Assembly: GCA_036250195.1 (NCBI GenBank)
Contig: JAVHZZ010000011.1
Coordinates: forward strand, 53,320,811-53,384,810
DNA length: 64,000 bases
Source of the DNA: Mixophyes australis
Taxonomy: Eukaryota; Chordata; Amphibia; Anura; Limnodynastidae
Reading direction: 5' to 3'
Shown: in pieces, positions 1 to 11,364 of the stretch
Layout of the letters: the number at the start of each line of letters is the position of its first letter
Position numbering within the stretch: the first letter of the stretch is position 1
The notes under the pieces: generated by a model
Seen by the model: the letters and a program-made list of their open reading frames with translations, nothing else
Database searches by the model: none
Told to the model about the DNA's origin: nothing
Program-made: the position numbers and the translations under genes

Positions 1-455
1 TTATCATAAGATGGACTGTAAAATTGCCTATGACCTTAGAGGCAAGACAGGGGAGGGAAGGGAATCGTACTGTAGCTTGAGAGCCACTTGTATTTGAATT
101 TGGTCAGTACTATGCTCAAGTTCTGTGTTATTTTTTAAAACGTAAGTTGCGTGCAGGTTCCGTACAGACATGAATCAAGCCCATAGTGTTTAAACAGCCC
201 AGCCTGTATAGCTTGATGCTGTTTGCCACTAGCAGAGGGACATCTTTTTAGTTTTTGGTCCCTTATTTTAGTGTCAAACAGCCCCGGTTACACAGCGTAT
301 TTACTCAATGTAGTACGGGGACACTTTTTTTCCTATTTTTTGTTTCTTAAATTGGCAACTGCCCAGTATGTCAGATGTCATTTCATAAGGCACTAAATAT
401 ATCAAATCCACAAAATTTCACATCCAGGTTTTAATATGCGGTTTAGCCTAAAACA
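1..455. other. Unassigned AT-rich sequence
   Basis: I see no long reading frame, terminal repeats, tRNA-like boxes or recognisable element. It may be host intergenic DNA or decayed repeat. Confidence 0.4.
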
Positions 456-637
456 CATGGGGTAAATGTATCAACCTGAGAGTTTTCCAGCGGGTTTGAA
501 AAACCAATCAGATTCTAGCTATAATTTGTTTAGTGCACTCTACAAAATGAAAGCTAGAATCTGATTGGTTGCTATAGGCAACATCTCCACTTTTCAAACC
601 CGCCGGAAAACTCTCAGCTTGATACATTTACCCCATG
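456..637. repeat. Palindromic MITE (TTGGTTGCTATAGGCAAC family)
   Basis: The sequence folds back on itself. It starts with CATGGGGTAAATGTATCAA and ends with the near reverse complement, followed inward on both sides by GAGAGTTTTCC / GGAAAACTCTC and by the core AATCTGATTGGTTGCTATAG. A related copy lies at 18847-19027. It encodes nothing and is a non-autonomous foldback element typical of frog genomes. The target duplication is not clear. Confidence 0.75.
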
Positions 638-1489
638 CACTTGAGGGGATTTCAAACTGCCACAACTCGAATGAGGTTTGAGATATAAGTTTTCAAGCTG
701 GCTGCTCGGGACATTGCTTCCGGAGATTCTACATCTATCTACACATTTGTTTGAAGGAGACTGGGGGACCCCAACTTTCTAGAACCCAGCTAGACGACAA
801 CAAAGCTGCAAGAACAAGCAAGACAGGTAGTCACAGCTGTAAGAACAGGTCCCAACATTCAAGAATTCATGCAAGAATCCAGTACCAGGATGTGAAAGCT
901 GTAATAGCAGGATCAGAAGGGCACTGACGGTGGTCACAGATTCATCAGAGCAAACTGCCGGAGGATCCAAGATACAGCCTACAACACCCAGAATCCCCTG
1001 ATTGCATTCTGTTGGCTGGATTTTGACACAACAATCAGCGCTCACCATCAGGCGGCCAGCCTTTCTCCAGGAACACAGTGGTTATCATCAGATGCATTAC
1101 GGATTTAATACATAAACTGCAGTTCTTGGGAGGGCGGATACCATCAAACAGAGTAATACTTTTTGTTCAGAATTGAGCCTACAATGGTATTTATGCTTTA
1201 TAAACTATATTGATTAGAGTCAAGTCTACCTGAGAGCTGGAGAGACATTAGTGCATTTATCGTTGTGGAACACCATATATTAATTCTACGCGCTAAAGTA
1301 CTGTTTTAAGTGTGTATGTAGATGTGTTTTGTTACATGTACCGTCACTGAGCGCTGCAGAAACTATTTGCAAGCCTTGCAACTGTAGGTTCATAAATCCT
1401 GTGGATTTGATCTGAAAAATGCATTAGAGCTCATATCTTCATTACCATTGTTATACTCAATATATTTGCTTTTGCTCTCCTTTATGCTA
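638..1489. other. Unassigned sequence
   Basis: There is a minus-strand frame of 89 codons at 779-1048, cysteine- and leucine-rich, with no recognisable family and no supporting signals. I treat it as chance. Nothing else is evident. Confidence 0.4.
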
Positions 1490-1734
1490 CAGTGGCGCAT
1501 GCAGGTGGGGGTTTCTGGGTCTCCAGAAACCCCTCCCCTTCGCTAACAAAGTGCTCCTACATACGGCACTGTACTATACAGCAGCCACGGCGATGTCAAA
1601 CAAGCGTCCGCTGCGGTGCTGTATTGTATACAGCACAACCGCAGACGCTTCTTTGACAGCACCGCGGCTGCTGTATAGTACAGTGCTGCCGGTGGGGGGG
1701 GGGAGCTCCCCTAACAATCCTGCGTGCGCCCCTG
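1490..1734. repeat. Foldback MITE with hAT-like CAG...CTG ends
   Basis: The outer 16 bases (CAGTGGCGCATGCAGG) match the reverse complement of the last 16 at 14 positions. Inside, a long GC-rich hairpin is built from ACTGTACTATACAGCAGCC and its complement, with the turn near 1625. TGCTA flanks both sides (1485-1489 and 1735-1739), which could be a short target duplication. hAT elements normally give 8 bp, so the class is uncertain. The 76-codon plus-strand frame inside it is a product of the repeat. Confidence 0.6.
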
Positions 1735-1739
1735 TGCTA

Positions 1740-2759
1740 CTCCAGTACATCACACATAATGTGTTTCATCAAATTATTTAATTACAGACAGAAATAATTT
1801 TAATCATATTGCATTATTAGACATAAATATCACTAGGTACTTTGTTCTAAAAACATATTGCAGATATAGATTGAAAATGTTCTTATGTTCTACCACTGTA
1901 TTATAGAAACCACAGTATAATTTAGGATTGTGTGTTCCTTTAAATATGTGAATGACAGATTATTCTGTCACCGGTATGTTTCATTTTCTCAGCAATTTTG
2001 TAGATTGTGTGTATATTTGTGTTTAAGTGCTTGAACTCTCATGTGCAATCAACACAATAAGCTGTAGCAAGCAGACACTGGTCACCACCAATCAGACTAA
2101 AGGACATTTATTTGAAGATATTTCCCCAGAGGCAGCGTCTATTATGTGATTAAGGTTGTTATTTATGCTTTTCATGGCGCTTGCTGAGTGATGTAAAACT
2201 GGTCTGGCCTGGTACAGTATCATATGAGATGTAATTAAAGGTGTGGAAATAGAGACCTTTATAGTTCACTGAAAATGATGTGTTGTATAGATTTGTTGTG
2301 ATTGGTCTTCTGGAGAAACTGTCATCCTTATACTGAAACATACTTGACAGCTTTCTTTTCTCACTTTGATAATACTGTTTCTGCTTCTTGTGTTTATTTT
2401 CAAACTACAATAACCTGAACTGAATGTGTTAAATGGAAATAAAAAAAAAAAAAATCAACATCAGTTAATTAATTAAATGTTCTGTGAAAGAGGAGCAGAC
2501 TACTATTGTGCTATAAGATATTTACAAAGAGTAAGTCAAACATTACGCAATGCTCCAAAATATACACAATTTTATGTACTTTTACACACCCTCATTGAGC
2601 ATGTTTATGATCTATCTGTACATACAATGTATGCAATTTTATTTTACCATCATTTTTTATTCCTAAAACTTCTGATAGTAAGATGGAATAGTATGCAGCT
2701 CTTATTTAAAGTGACAAATATTTAAATTACAGTTTCTTAGTAACATTGGTTTATGTGTG
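1740..2759. other. Unassigned AT-rich sequence with a poly(A) run
   Basis: AT-rich DNA without a supportable gene. An A-run near 2441-2455 could be the tail of an unrecognised retroposon. The 60- and 82-codon frames at 2159-2341 and 2477-2725 resemble nothing I know. Confidence 0.35.
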
Positions 2760-3121
2760 GGGCAGCACGGTGGCGTAGTGGTAGCACTTCTGCCTCACAG
2801 CACTGGGGTCATGAGTTCAATTTCCAACCATGGCCTTATCTGTGTGGAGATTGCATGGGTTTCCTCCAGGTGCTCCAGTTTCCACACTCCAAAAACATAC
2901 TAGTAGGTTAATTGGCTGCTATCAAAATTGACCCTAGTCTCTACCTGTCTGTCTGTCTGAGTCTGTCTGTCTGAGTCTGTCTGTAAGTGTGTGTCTATAT
3001 TAGGGAATTTAGACTGTAAGCTCCAATGGGGCAGGGACAGATGTGAATGAGTTCTCTGTACAGCGCTTCGGAATCAGTGGCGCTATATAAATAAATGGTG
3101 ATGATGATGATGATGATGATG
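2760..3121 (+). mobile_element. tRNA-headed SINE with L2-type tail (V-SINE-like)
   Basis: The 5' head has an RNA polymerase III A-box-like GTGGCGTAGTGGTAGCAC and a B-box-like GGTCATGAGTTCAATTTCC. The body has the SINE core ending in AAAACATACTAGTAGGTTAATTGG, then a TGTC-rich low-complexity stretch. The 3' part (GACTGTAAGCTCC... GGCGCTATATAAATAAATG) ends in an ATG/GAT trinucleotide run. ATGTGTG flanks both ends (2753-2759 and 3122-3128), consistent with a 7-bp target-site duplication. Minus-strand relatives occur at 42826-43064 and 43898-44248. The tail resembles the end of the L2 element at 25887, which fits mobilisation by L2. Confidence 0.85.
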
Positions 3122-3124
3122 ATG
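3096..3124. repeat. (GAT)n microsatellite tail of the SINE
   Basis: About nine GAT/ATG repeats form the 3' tail of the SINE. Minus-strand frames with serine and isoleucine runs here are artefacts. Confidence 0.85.
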
Positions 3125-3760
3125 TGTGCACATATATATGCACATTGTGAAAAAGAGTCACTTTGGCAGGTACAGTGAAAAGGAAGATGTCTCCTATCAA
3201 ATTGTTGGTAATTCAAAAGGTAAACTAGTGCAAATGACAAGCATTACAAAATATATTAGCAGCATCCTAATAAAAGTATGTAAGCAACTGTTTTTTCCAG
3301 CTGTATTAATTTATGTGGGGGAATGAATCTGAATTGGGTTGCAGTCTAGGCAATCTTGCATCACATCACATAGCGGGTCCCTGTTAACCTAACCTGGTAT
3401 TCAATTAAATTTAAAATTAAGGAACAGCATGGCAGATATTTGTGGTTATATTTTAATATATTTTTATTTTAAATAATAGTTTTAAGATTATTTATAAGAA
3501 TATAAAATATATTTTGAGGCTGAAATCTGACTATGATAAAATAATACACCACCCAAATTTACAAGCTGCAATTTTAAAGTTGACAGTAAAATGATATAAG
3601 GTTCAGTGCAGTAAAATCATACAATACTATAAAAATAGTTTTTATTTTACATACAGTCTGTATTTAAATGGGCCATAGTTGCTTAGGGTTCATGTATAAT
3701 ACTATTTTGCTTTGCTCGTATAAAAAAGACAGTGAATGTCATTTACAGAGCACACTGGGG

Positions 3761-4666
3761 GCTAGATTTACTAAGAATCGAGTTTGGTGGCAGTTTTAAA
3801 CCGCCACACATCACAAGAGGTTTAGCAGTCTAAACTGTTGCATTAGCTATAGGGCGGTTTGAGGCTGCAATTTAAAATGGCAAGCGATGTGTGGCGGATT
3901 TAAAATAGCCAGCGGTTTGGTTAGGACAGGACTGTTTTAATATCTGCTTCTGAATGGCTTGATGACTCAAACATGCTGTTTGAGCTATTTTTCCATTCAG
4001 AACATAAGAGGAAGCACCATTGATATTTAAATTATTTGGGCAATCAATATTTATTGAATAAGGGGCAAAAAAAAATTGAATTATCTTATCGGTGCAAATT
4101 TTATTTTTCATTATATTAAGGGGACAAAATTATTGAAATATTATATTACTCAGACAATATGTAATGTCAAATTGTGCAACATAAATAATTATATCCACCA
4201 TTAGCAATCAGTTAATATTATTATATATTCACATTTCTCCCTTAATATAATGCAATAATAGTATCCCCTTGAAAAAAATGTAAAACATTGTCCCATAAGT
4301 TAATTATAAATTAATTTTGCACCTTATTCAATAAATAATGATTTCCCCAAGAACTTAAATGTTACTGGTGCTTCCTCTTATGTTCTGAATGGCAAAATAG
4401 CTCAAACAGTATGCTGTATGAGCAATCTCGCCACTCACAATCACCTCATTTATTTTGCTCATTTGAATGGCGGTTTTGTGGCGGTTTTGCAAACCCCAGG
4501 TTAGTAAATCTGGTGGTTTGTATGTTCACCATTGTTAAAATCATAATTTTTGTAAATTCTGGTTATAATGGTGGTTTGGGCTTTAGTAAATCCGGTGATT
4601 TTGAAATCGCAGGAAAAATCAACAAAAATTGGCGGTTTCAACAAACCGCCCTTTAGTAAATCCAGC
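3761..4666. repeat. Long foldback element, TTTACTAA-type termini
   Basis: The left end reads GGCTAGATTTACTAAG and the right end reads CTTTAGTAAATCCAGCC, its near reverse complement. Inner inverted blocks pair 3995-4065 (AACATAAGAGGAAGCACC) with 4323-4390 (GGTGCTTCCTCTTATGTT). Repeats of GGCGGTTT lie near both ends. The AT-rich centre carries no coding frame. It is a large non-autonomous terminal-inverted-repeat element. I could not fix the target duplication. Confidence 0.7.
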
Positions 4667-5404
4667 CGTGTGTGAAATGCAAAATACCTAGTACTGCTAG
4701 TTCTTCCTCCTAGAATTATAAAGTAATATGCTTGCACTCTGCTCTCGGGAGATCACTTTTTAAACTATAAACTAGAGATGAGCGCACTCGGATTTCTGAA
4801 ATCCGAGCACACTCGAACGTTGCCGATCCGAGCCAGATCCGAGACAGATCCGGGTATTCCCGCCAATTGCAAAACTGAAACCGAGGCTCTGAGTCATAAT
4901 CCCGCTGTTGGATCTCGCGATACTCGGATCCTAAAAATTCCCCGCTAGTCGCCGCCATCTTCACTCGGGCATTGATCAGGGTAGAGGGAGGGTGTGTTAG
5001 GTGGTCCTCTGTACCTACTATATCTCGTGCTGTTCAGTTCTGTGCTTTGCTGTGCTGGGCTGTGCTGTGCTGTGCTGTGCGCTGTGTTTTGCTCAGTCCA
5101 GTGGTGCTGTGTCCTGTGCTCTGTCCTTCTGAGTTCAGTGGTGCTGCTGGGTCCTGTGCTGTGTCCTGTTCAGTCTAGTAGTTCTGTGTCCTGTGCTCTG
5201 TCCTTCTGAGTTCAGTGGTGCTTCTGGGTCCTGTGCTGTGTCCTGTTCAGTCCAGTGGTGCTCTGTCCTGTGCTCTGTCCTTCTAAGGGCATTTTTATTT
5301 CCCCATTATTCCCAAATTATAAAAAATTTCAAAATAAGTTATAAAAAAAATTACAAAAAAAGTAATTATAAAAAAAAAATAAAAAAAAAAATATATGAGT
5401 ATAA

Positions 5405-5715
5405 GTCTAGTGGTACTGCTATATTACAAAGTTCACTGATTTTGCAGTATAAGTCCATTGGTACTGCTATATTACAAAGTTCACTCATTCTGCAGTATAA
5501 GTCCAGTGGTACTGCAATATTACAAAGTTCACTCATTCTGCAGTATAAGTCCATTGGTACTGCAATATTACAAAGTTCACTCATTCTGCAGTATAAGTCC
5601 AGTGGTACTGCAATATTACAAAGTTCACTCATTCTGCAGTATAAGTCCATTGTTGTTACTGCCATATTACAAATTTCACTGATTCTGCAGTATAAGTCCA
5701 GTGGTACTGCTGTGT
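5405..5715. repeat. 48-bp minisatellite in hAT copy 1 leader
   Basis: About six copies of a 48-bp unit containing TATTACAAAGTTCACTCATT and CTGCAGTATAAGTCC, spaced at 5454, 5502, 5550, 5598 and 5646. Because 48 is divisible by three, both strands stay open and give repetitive 16-residue peptides. These are not evidence of a protein. Confidence 0.9.
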
Positions 5716-5813
5716 AACTCCAGTCCAGTGGTACTCTCCTGTGCCACATATAATTTTTAAAGGCTTTGCCGAGTGTGTGTGGCTTCGGGGTACACTCTCT
5801 TGTGCTACATATA

Positions 5814-6017
5814 ATGCAGAACAAAAATTTGGAGGATAAAGTAGGGAAAGATCAAGACCCACTTCCTCCTAATGCTGAAGCTGCTGCCACTAGTCATGAC
5901 ATAGACGATGAAATGCCATCAACGTCGTCTGGCAAGCCCGATGCCCAATCTCCTAGTACAGGGCATGTAAAATCCAAAAGCCCAAGTTCAGTAAAAGTAG
6001 CAAAAAGAGAAACTTAA
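5814..6017 (+). pseudogene. N-terminal fragment of hAT-encoded protein
   Basis: A frame from about the methionine before QNKNLEDKVGKDQD runs into a low-complexity acidic and serine-rich segment with DEMPSTSSG, then a basic stretch. hAT copy 2 has a similar start at 57858 with VPSTSSGQGDV, so this is the family's N-terminus. Translation is interrupted soon after 6017, and a second frame resumes at 6174-6518 with an acidic stretch (EEDIDVAGAEEDVDDYDADR). The DNA-binding BED finger expected downstream is not recognisable. The role is inferred from position only. Confidence 0.55.
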
Positions 6018-6719
6018 AATCATCTGAGGAGAAACGTAAAGTTGCCAATATGCCATTTACGACACGCAGTGGCAAGGAACGGATTAGGCCCTGGCCCGTG
6101 TTCATGACTAGTGGTTCAGCTTCACCCAAGGAACTAAGCCCTCCTCCCCCCCTACAAAAAATTTAAGAGAGTTATGCTGTCAGCAACAACACAGCAAACA
6201 ACTCTGCCTTCTAAAGAGAAATTATCACAAATCCCCAAGGCGAGTCCAAGGGTGTTGGTGGTTGCGAAGCCTGACCTTCCCATCACTGTACGGGAAGAGG
6301 TGGCTCCTTCCAGCATTTGCAGCACGCCCTCTGCATATGCTGGAAGGATCACCCACAGTCCAGTTACAGATTTGGCTAATGAAGGTGTGAATGTTGTACA
6401 CCGTGAGGAGGATATTGATGTAGCTGGCGCTGAGGAGGATGTTGATGATTATGATGCAGACAGATACCAAATTGCCGTTCTCAATTTCTATTTATATTCT
6501 AGATTATATAACGGCTGACTAGTTTTCTATTTTACTCCTAGTGGAGAGGGGATCTGATGCAGACAGATACCAAACTGCCTTTGTCCATTTCTTTGTATAT
6601 TTGAATTTCTAGTCCTACAGTCTATGCAGGCTGCTTTTTTTTATATTCAACTACAAGTGTAGGGTGGTGGGGGGGCATAGATAGCCACCAAAGTAACGTG
6701 GTCCATTTAATTTCACTTT

Positions 6720-7310
6720 CTAGCTCCACAGTCTGCGCAGCCTGCTTTTTTTATCTTCAAAGTATTTACAGGCCTTGCAATCTAAATTAACAAGAGGTAG
6801 TGACGTGCTAGAACTCCACCCTCTATATGCTGCAGAGGATGGAGGAGCATCAAAAGGCCATTCAAGCCTACACAGCCACCTACGACATAGGAAAAGGAGT
6901 GGGGATGCGCCTGAGTCAAGCGCACTGGAGAAGGATTTCCGTGTTGTGCAAGGTTCTGCAGCCATTTGAACTTGCCACACGAGAAGTCAGTTCCGACACT
7001 GCCAGCTTGAGTCAGGTGATTCCCCTGATCAGGCTTTTGCAGAAGCAGCTGGAGAAAGTGAGGGAGGAGCTGTTACACCATTGCGATTCCACCAAGCATG
7101 TAGCTCTTGTGGATGAAGCCCTTCGTATGCTTTGCCTGGATCCGAGGGTGGTCAGTCTTTTAAAGTCAGAGGAATACATTCTGGCCACCGTTCTCGATCC
7201 TCGGTTTAAAGCGTATGTTGTGTCTCTGTTTCCAGCGGACACAAGTCTACAGCGGTGCAAAGACCTGCTGGTCAGGAGATTGTCCTCTGAAGAGGACCGT
7301 GACATGCCAC
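6720..7310 (+). pseudogene. hAT transposase, central to C-terminal fragment
   Basis: The frame open at 6827-7453 matches the hAT (Ac/ZBED-like) transposase region. It has an alpha-helical stretch including AHWRRISVLCKVLQPFELATREVSSD cut into family-typical blocks, then EEYILATVLDPRFK, the hallmark that precedes the last catalytic segment. The usual RNase H-like residues before and the dimerisation domain after are missing, so only roughly 160 residues are transposase-like. After about 7310 the frame runs into a duplicated non-coding leader segment. The fragment is inactive. Domesticated ZBED genes share this fold, but the transposon ends around it argue for an element copy. Confidence 0.75.
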
Positions 7311-7370
7311 CAGCTCCACCTTCATTTCAACTGCCATTTCTATTGCTACCTTCTTTCTTTCTGTATTTCC

Positions 7371-7700
7371 TGTGTCCTGTGGTCTGTTCTGCTAAGGGCA
7401 TTGCTATTTCCAAGTTATCCAAAAGTTCTAAAAAAACAAATTTAAATTTATAAAAAAAAATTATAAAAAATTAATTTTAAAAAAAATATAAAAAAATAAT
7501 AAAAATTTTTCCAAAAATAATTGGAAAAAAATATTACAAAATTTGTAAAAAATCTAGCTTGTACTGCTATTTAAAAGTCTAACTACGATCATTCACTTTT
7601 GCTGTACCCAAAAATAATAGGTACTGCTATTAAAGTACAGTCCAGTGTTACTCTCCTGTGCTGCAGATAATTTGTAAAAGCTTTGCCGAGTGTGTGTAGT
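7371..7700. repeat. Internal duplication of the hAT leader segment
   Basis: 7371-7415 (CTAAGGGCATTGCTATTTCC) resembles 5262-5300, and 7642-7697 (GCTTTGCCGAGTGTGTGT) resembles 5724-5780. Both flank an A/T-rich stretch. The transposase fragment is therefore bracketed by two copies of the same leader sequence. Confidence 0.65.
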
Positions 7701-8039
7701 TATGTATCATAGGTTTGAAGAAGAGGCACAACACTGACAACCTGTTAGAGAAACTGAGGGAAATAATCTCTCTGTGGCTCACCCCACTTAGACTCTCCTG
7801 GGGATTCGAATAACTGCTATTTCTATTACTACCTTCTTTCTTACTCTATTTAAAAAAAAAAAAATAATAACTGCCATTTCTAGTACTACCTTCTTTCTTT
7901 CTATATTTAAAAAAAAACCAAAACTGTAATTTCTATTACTACGTTAATTGTTTGTGCAGTCACAAAAAAGAGGAACTGCGCCCTTAACTGCTATGTTGGT
8001 TTTAGACGTCCATCCGGTGTCCGCCATCTGTGCACTGTA

Positions 8040-8395
8040 ATTCAGACCAGTTGAGGGTTTTATTATTATATTGTGGCCCCGGTATCGAATTGGGTACCGG
8101 GGACACTCCACTACGCAGTCCAGATACTTGTTTGGTGGAATTCAGACCAGTTGAGGGATTTTTTATCATATTGTGGGGACCACTCCACTACGCAGTCCAG
8201 ATACTTTTTTGGTGGAATTCAGACCAGTTGAGGGTTTTTTTATTATATTGTGGGGACCACTCCACTACGCAGTCCAGATACTTTTTTGGTGGAATTCAGA
8301 CCAGTTGAGGGATTTTTTTATTATATTGTGGGGACCACTCCACTACGCAGTCCAGATACTTTTTTGGTGGAATTGAGACCAGTTGAGGGTGATAT
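8040..8395. repeat. 77-bp minisatellite in hAT copy 1, 3' side
   Basis: Repeats of CAGACCAGTTGAGGG begin at 8043, 8143, 8220, 8297 and 8374. The unit is 77 bp and includes GGGGACCACTCCACTACGCA. The first unit is longer by an insert around GGTATCGAATTGGGTACCGG. The overlapping 67-92-codon frames are repeat artefacts. Confidence 0.9.
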
Positions 8396-8781
8396 ATTGT
8401 GGCCCCGGTACCAAATTGGGTACCGGAACCACTCCACTATGCAGTCCAGAAAGCTACCTCGGTGAAATGTTTTGGACTAAATAACAATATTGTGAGGTGT
8501 GAGGGTGTTCAGAATAGACTGGAAATTAGTGGAAATGATTGTTATTGAATGTTATTGAGGTTAATAATAGCATAGGAGTGAAAATAAGCCCAAAAACTTG
8601 ATTTTGGAACTTTTTATGCTTTTTTCAAAATAAATCCGAATCCAAAACCTTAAATCCGAACCAAAACCTTTCGATAGGTGTTTTGCGAAACAAATCCGAA
8701 CCCAAAACATCAAGCAAATCCGAACCCAAAACACAAAACACGAGACACCAAAAGTGGCCGGTGCACATCCCTACTATAAAT

Positions 8782-9384
8782 GCATCTAGGTGTGCAGAGA
8801 GGTGGAAAATTCTGAAGTAGAGCCGAATGGAAAAGTTCAACCTCCTATCACTTTAGAATGATTAAACTAAACTTTTCCATCTTTTCACCAGATTGGCATC
8901 ATTTATGGTTTTACACTGTGCTTAAGTCATGTTACGTGTTGTAAATGACTTCCACTAGTGTAAGAACTTCTACCAGTGTAAGAATGGAAAACTTTAAATA
9001 ATTTCAAACATATATCTTACTGACTAATCCCTCTCAGCCTTTTATCCTTTCCTCTAAGGGTAATTTTTGGATTGCAAGATCTGTGGGTCTGAAATGCTTC
9101 TTCATGTGTTCCTGACCAGACTTACCCCCAACCTCCAATCTTTACCTCAGAACAAATTTTTTCACACATGCCTACCATGTCCAACAGTAAAACTATTCCT
9201 TCCTCATGCTTCACCTGCCCCTTCCACTCCTTTCACTTCTCCCCTATTGTCTCCATTTACTACCCCACCCAATGTTAAATAACTCCCTCCTCTCGCTCCA
9301 CCTATCTCTTCTACTCACTTTCCCCCACCCCTATTGTCTCTGTTTGCTTACCTGCCCTCTTAAATGTTAACTCTCACAAGCTTA
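8782..9384. other. Unassigned sequence, C/T-rich to the right
   Basis: No supportable gene. 9130-9350 is pyrimidine-rich and may be part of a LINE 3' region. Confidence 0.35.
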
Positions 9385-9535
9385 ACCATCTCTATCCCTT
9401 ATCTCCTTGTCCTATTTGTTCTAGTTGTATCTAATGTACTTGCTTTCTCTATTGTCTCTTCTTGTATTGATTTTTACTGATTCTGCTGCAGATTCTGTGG
9501 CACCTTATAAATGAAATATTATGAGGCTTATGATA
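9385..9535 (+). mobile_element. L2/CR1-like LINE 3' end fragment
   Basis: CTGCAGATTCTGTGGCACC followed by TTATAAATGAAATATTATG resembles the common LINE 3' end 'ctgcggaatctgttggcgctttataaataa'. The pyrimidine-rich run 9130-9420 upstream may belong to its 3' untranslated region. No coding part is left. Confidence 0.45.
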
Positions 9536-9975
9536 ATGATGTCCTCACACCACATTTTACAGTGCACTTTCACCCATTGTCTGCACCTGACTTTGTGAGT
9601 TGACAGATCTATCGGAAAATGTTCAGAGTGGAAACCATAAAAATGTCACATCAAAGTCCAACCTAAAACCACTTTAGGACTACTTCCTGTGTTCATATAT
9701 TTATACCTATTTTAAGAATGTTTCACCTTCAAGGAACTGCCTATGCCATGGGCCCTTCTTAACTCTCCCACAGCCGTCACATGATACAACCCACCTCCTT
9801 GATCCTTCATCTGTACCTTCTGACCTTCTTCAGTCACTCTCAAAGTCTACCTGTGTTGCAGGTCTTCTTCCCTAATCAGTTCTCAACAGATCACTAGTTG
9901 CTGGCATTGCATGTACCCACCCCATCTTGCCACATTGCATTTTGGTCATATGTTATAGGTTTGCTGGTTACTGGC

Positions 9976-11359
9976 TGTCACGGTTGGCTTACAGGAAATT
10001 GAGCCCTAGGCTCTGCTGAACATAGCTAAGTCCACCCACGGGCACAGATTCTAACAGACAGGTGGTTTTCACCGGGAACCCCCGCAAGGAGGTATGGTCT
10101 TGGCTGCACCAAGTCTGCAGGCCGCGGTCCCGTGAGTGAGTGTACAGCAGAATGATGTGGGGGAGCCAGGTAAAGTGGATGGAGACAATGGAGTCCACAG
10201 ATGAGTGGTATAAATACAGGCACAATAATATTAAAGGCTGATGGTCAGCAGCCAGTGAGTCACTAGGAGAATAGGTGCTCTGTGGTATTCAATGAGAGGA
10301 CAGAGGCTATCACTATGAAGTACTCTGGAGATGGTAATGGAAGAACTGGAGCAGCAATAGTTCAGCCAGAGACTGAAGGCTGACTGGAGTGGTGGAGGTA
10401 ACTCGTAGTAACAGCTGATGAGTCCCAGATTAAATAGCAGCTCTGAATGGTAGTGATGAGAGAACTGGAGCTGTCACAATAGAGTACACTGGAGATGGTA
10501 TTAGAGGTACTGGAACAGCGATAGTTCAACACGGCTGCAGGCTGAGAGCAAACTGGAGTTGTGGAGGTAACTCGTAGTAACAGCTGATGAGTCACAGAGA
10601 GAGTAGCGGCTCTGAGTGGTAGTGATGTGAGAACTGAAGCTGTCACGATGAAGTACACTGGAGAGATGGTAATAGAGGTACTGGAGGAGCGATAGTTCAA
10701 CACGGACAGAGACTGAGAGAAGGCTGGAGTAGCGGAGGTAACCCGTGGTAACAGCTGATGAGTCACAGATGTAGTAGCAGCTCTGAGTGGTAGTGATGAG
10801 AGAACCGAAGCTGTCACAATGAAGCACAGTGGAGATAGTAAGTGAGGTACTGGAGCAGCGAAGGTTTAACACGGCCAGAGACTGAGAGCAGACTGGAGTA
10901 GCAGAGGTAACTCGTGATAGCAGCTGAGGAGTCACAGGTGTAATAGCGGCTCTGAGTGGTAGCGATGAGAGAACTGGAGCTGTCACGATGAAGTAAACTG
11001 GAGATGGTAAGAGAGGTACTGGAACAGCGATGGTTTAGCACAGACCACGAACTTAGAGCAGACTGGAACACAGGCAAACCACAAGGAGATTAGGAACCAG
11101 AACCACAGGCTGCAGGAAGTGAGCTTGAAGAACAGGCATCATACAGGTGAATCCAGTAGGTTTAAATAATGCTCCAGAAGTGCTTAGTCAATGAAAAAGA
11201 GGGAGGAGGTCCTGAAGTGCAATAGGCTTGCACCTGCACAGATCTGAATATAGCTGAATGAATGAACTGGAGAATGTCTGATGCTGGGACATGGCAGTTT
11301 CCAGATGAATGGACTGCAGGTAATGAGACAGGTACTATCTGTGGGACCAGAGCGTTACA
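9976..11359. mobile_element. Solo LTR with internal minisatellite
   Basis: The element begins TGTCACGG and ends GCGTTACA, the TG...CA ends of an LTR. CTGGC lies directly on both sides (9971-9975 and 11360-11364), a 5-bp target duplication. There are no internal genes, so it is a solo LTR or an LTR-only element of 1384 bp. Most of it is tandem repeats. It shares the phrase CTGCAGGCCGCGGTCCC with the solo LTR at 38837-39694 (CCGCAGGTCGCGGCCCC), so they may belong to one family, probably Ty3/gypsy-like. The family name is inference. Confidence 0.8.
10272..11055. repeat. ~168-bp tandem repeats inside solo LTR
   Basis: CTGGAGATGGTAAT-type units start near 10322, 10488, 10655, 10829 and 10997, giving a period of about 165-174 bp and 4-5 copies. 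Shared words include AACACGG, GTAACAGCTGATGAGTC and GCTCTGAGTGGTAG. Minus-strand frames of 151 and 161 codons result from this periodicity and are not genes. Confidence 0.9.
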
Positions 11360-11364
11360 CTGGC

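Larger units (their letters stand above)
4773..8773 (+). mobile_element. hAT transposon copy 1 (ZBED/Ac-like), degenerate
   Basis: The left end TAGAGATGAGCGCAC and the right end GTGCACATCCCTA form imperfect inverted termini. They are flanked by CTATAAAC (4765-4772) and CTATAAAT (8774-8781), an 8-bp target duplication matching at 7 positions, as expected for hAT elements. The interior holds a CTGTG-rich leader (5040-5280), a 48-bp minisatellite, an N-terminal reading frame, a transposase C-terminal fragment, a second copy of the leader segment, and a 77-bp minisatellite before the 3' end. Related ends occur at 19754, 49529, 56584-59478 and 60416. The element cannot make a complete transposase. 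Confidence 0.9.

Noticed and set aside
2760..2830. tRNA gene-like A and B boxes
   Set aside because: They are the head of a SINE. The sequence does not fold as a full cloverleaf and repeats at 42.8 and 44.2 kb.
5366..5824. 152-codon minus ORF in hAT copy 1
   Set aside because: It is a translation of the 48-bp minisatellite; the opposite strand is equally open.
5766..7453. Domesticated ZBED host gene
   Set aside because: The fragments lie between hAT termini with a near-perfect 8-bp duplication, are broken, and share repeats with other element copies.
10362..11077. Minus-strand ORFs of 87-161 codons in the solo LTR
   Set aside because: They follow the ~168-bp tandem repeat and show no protein motif.
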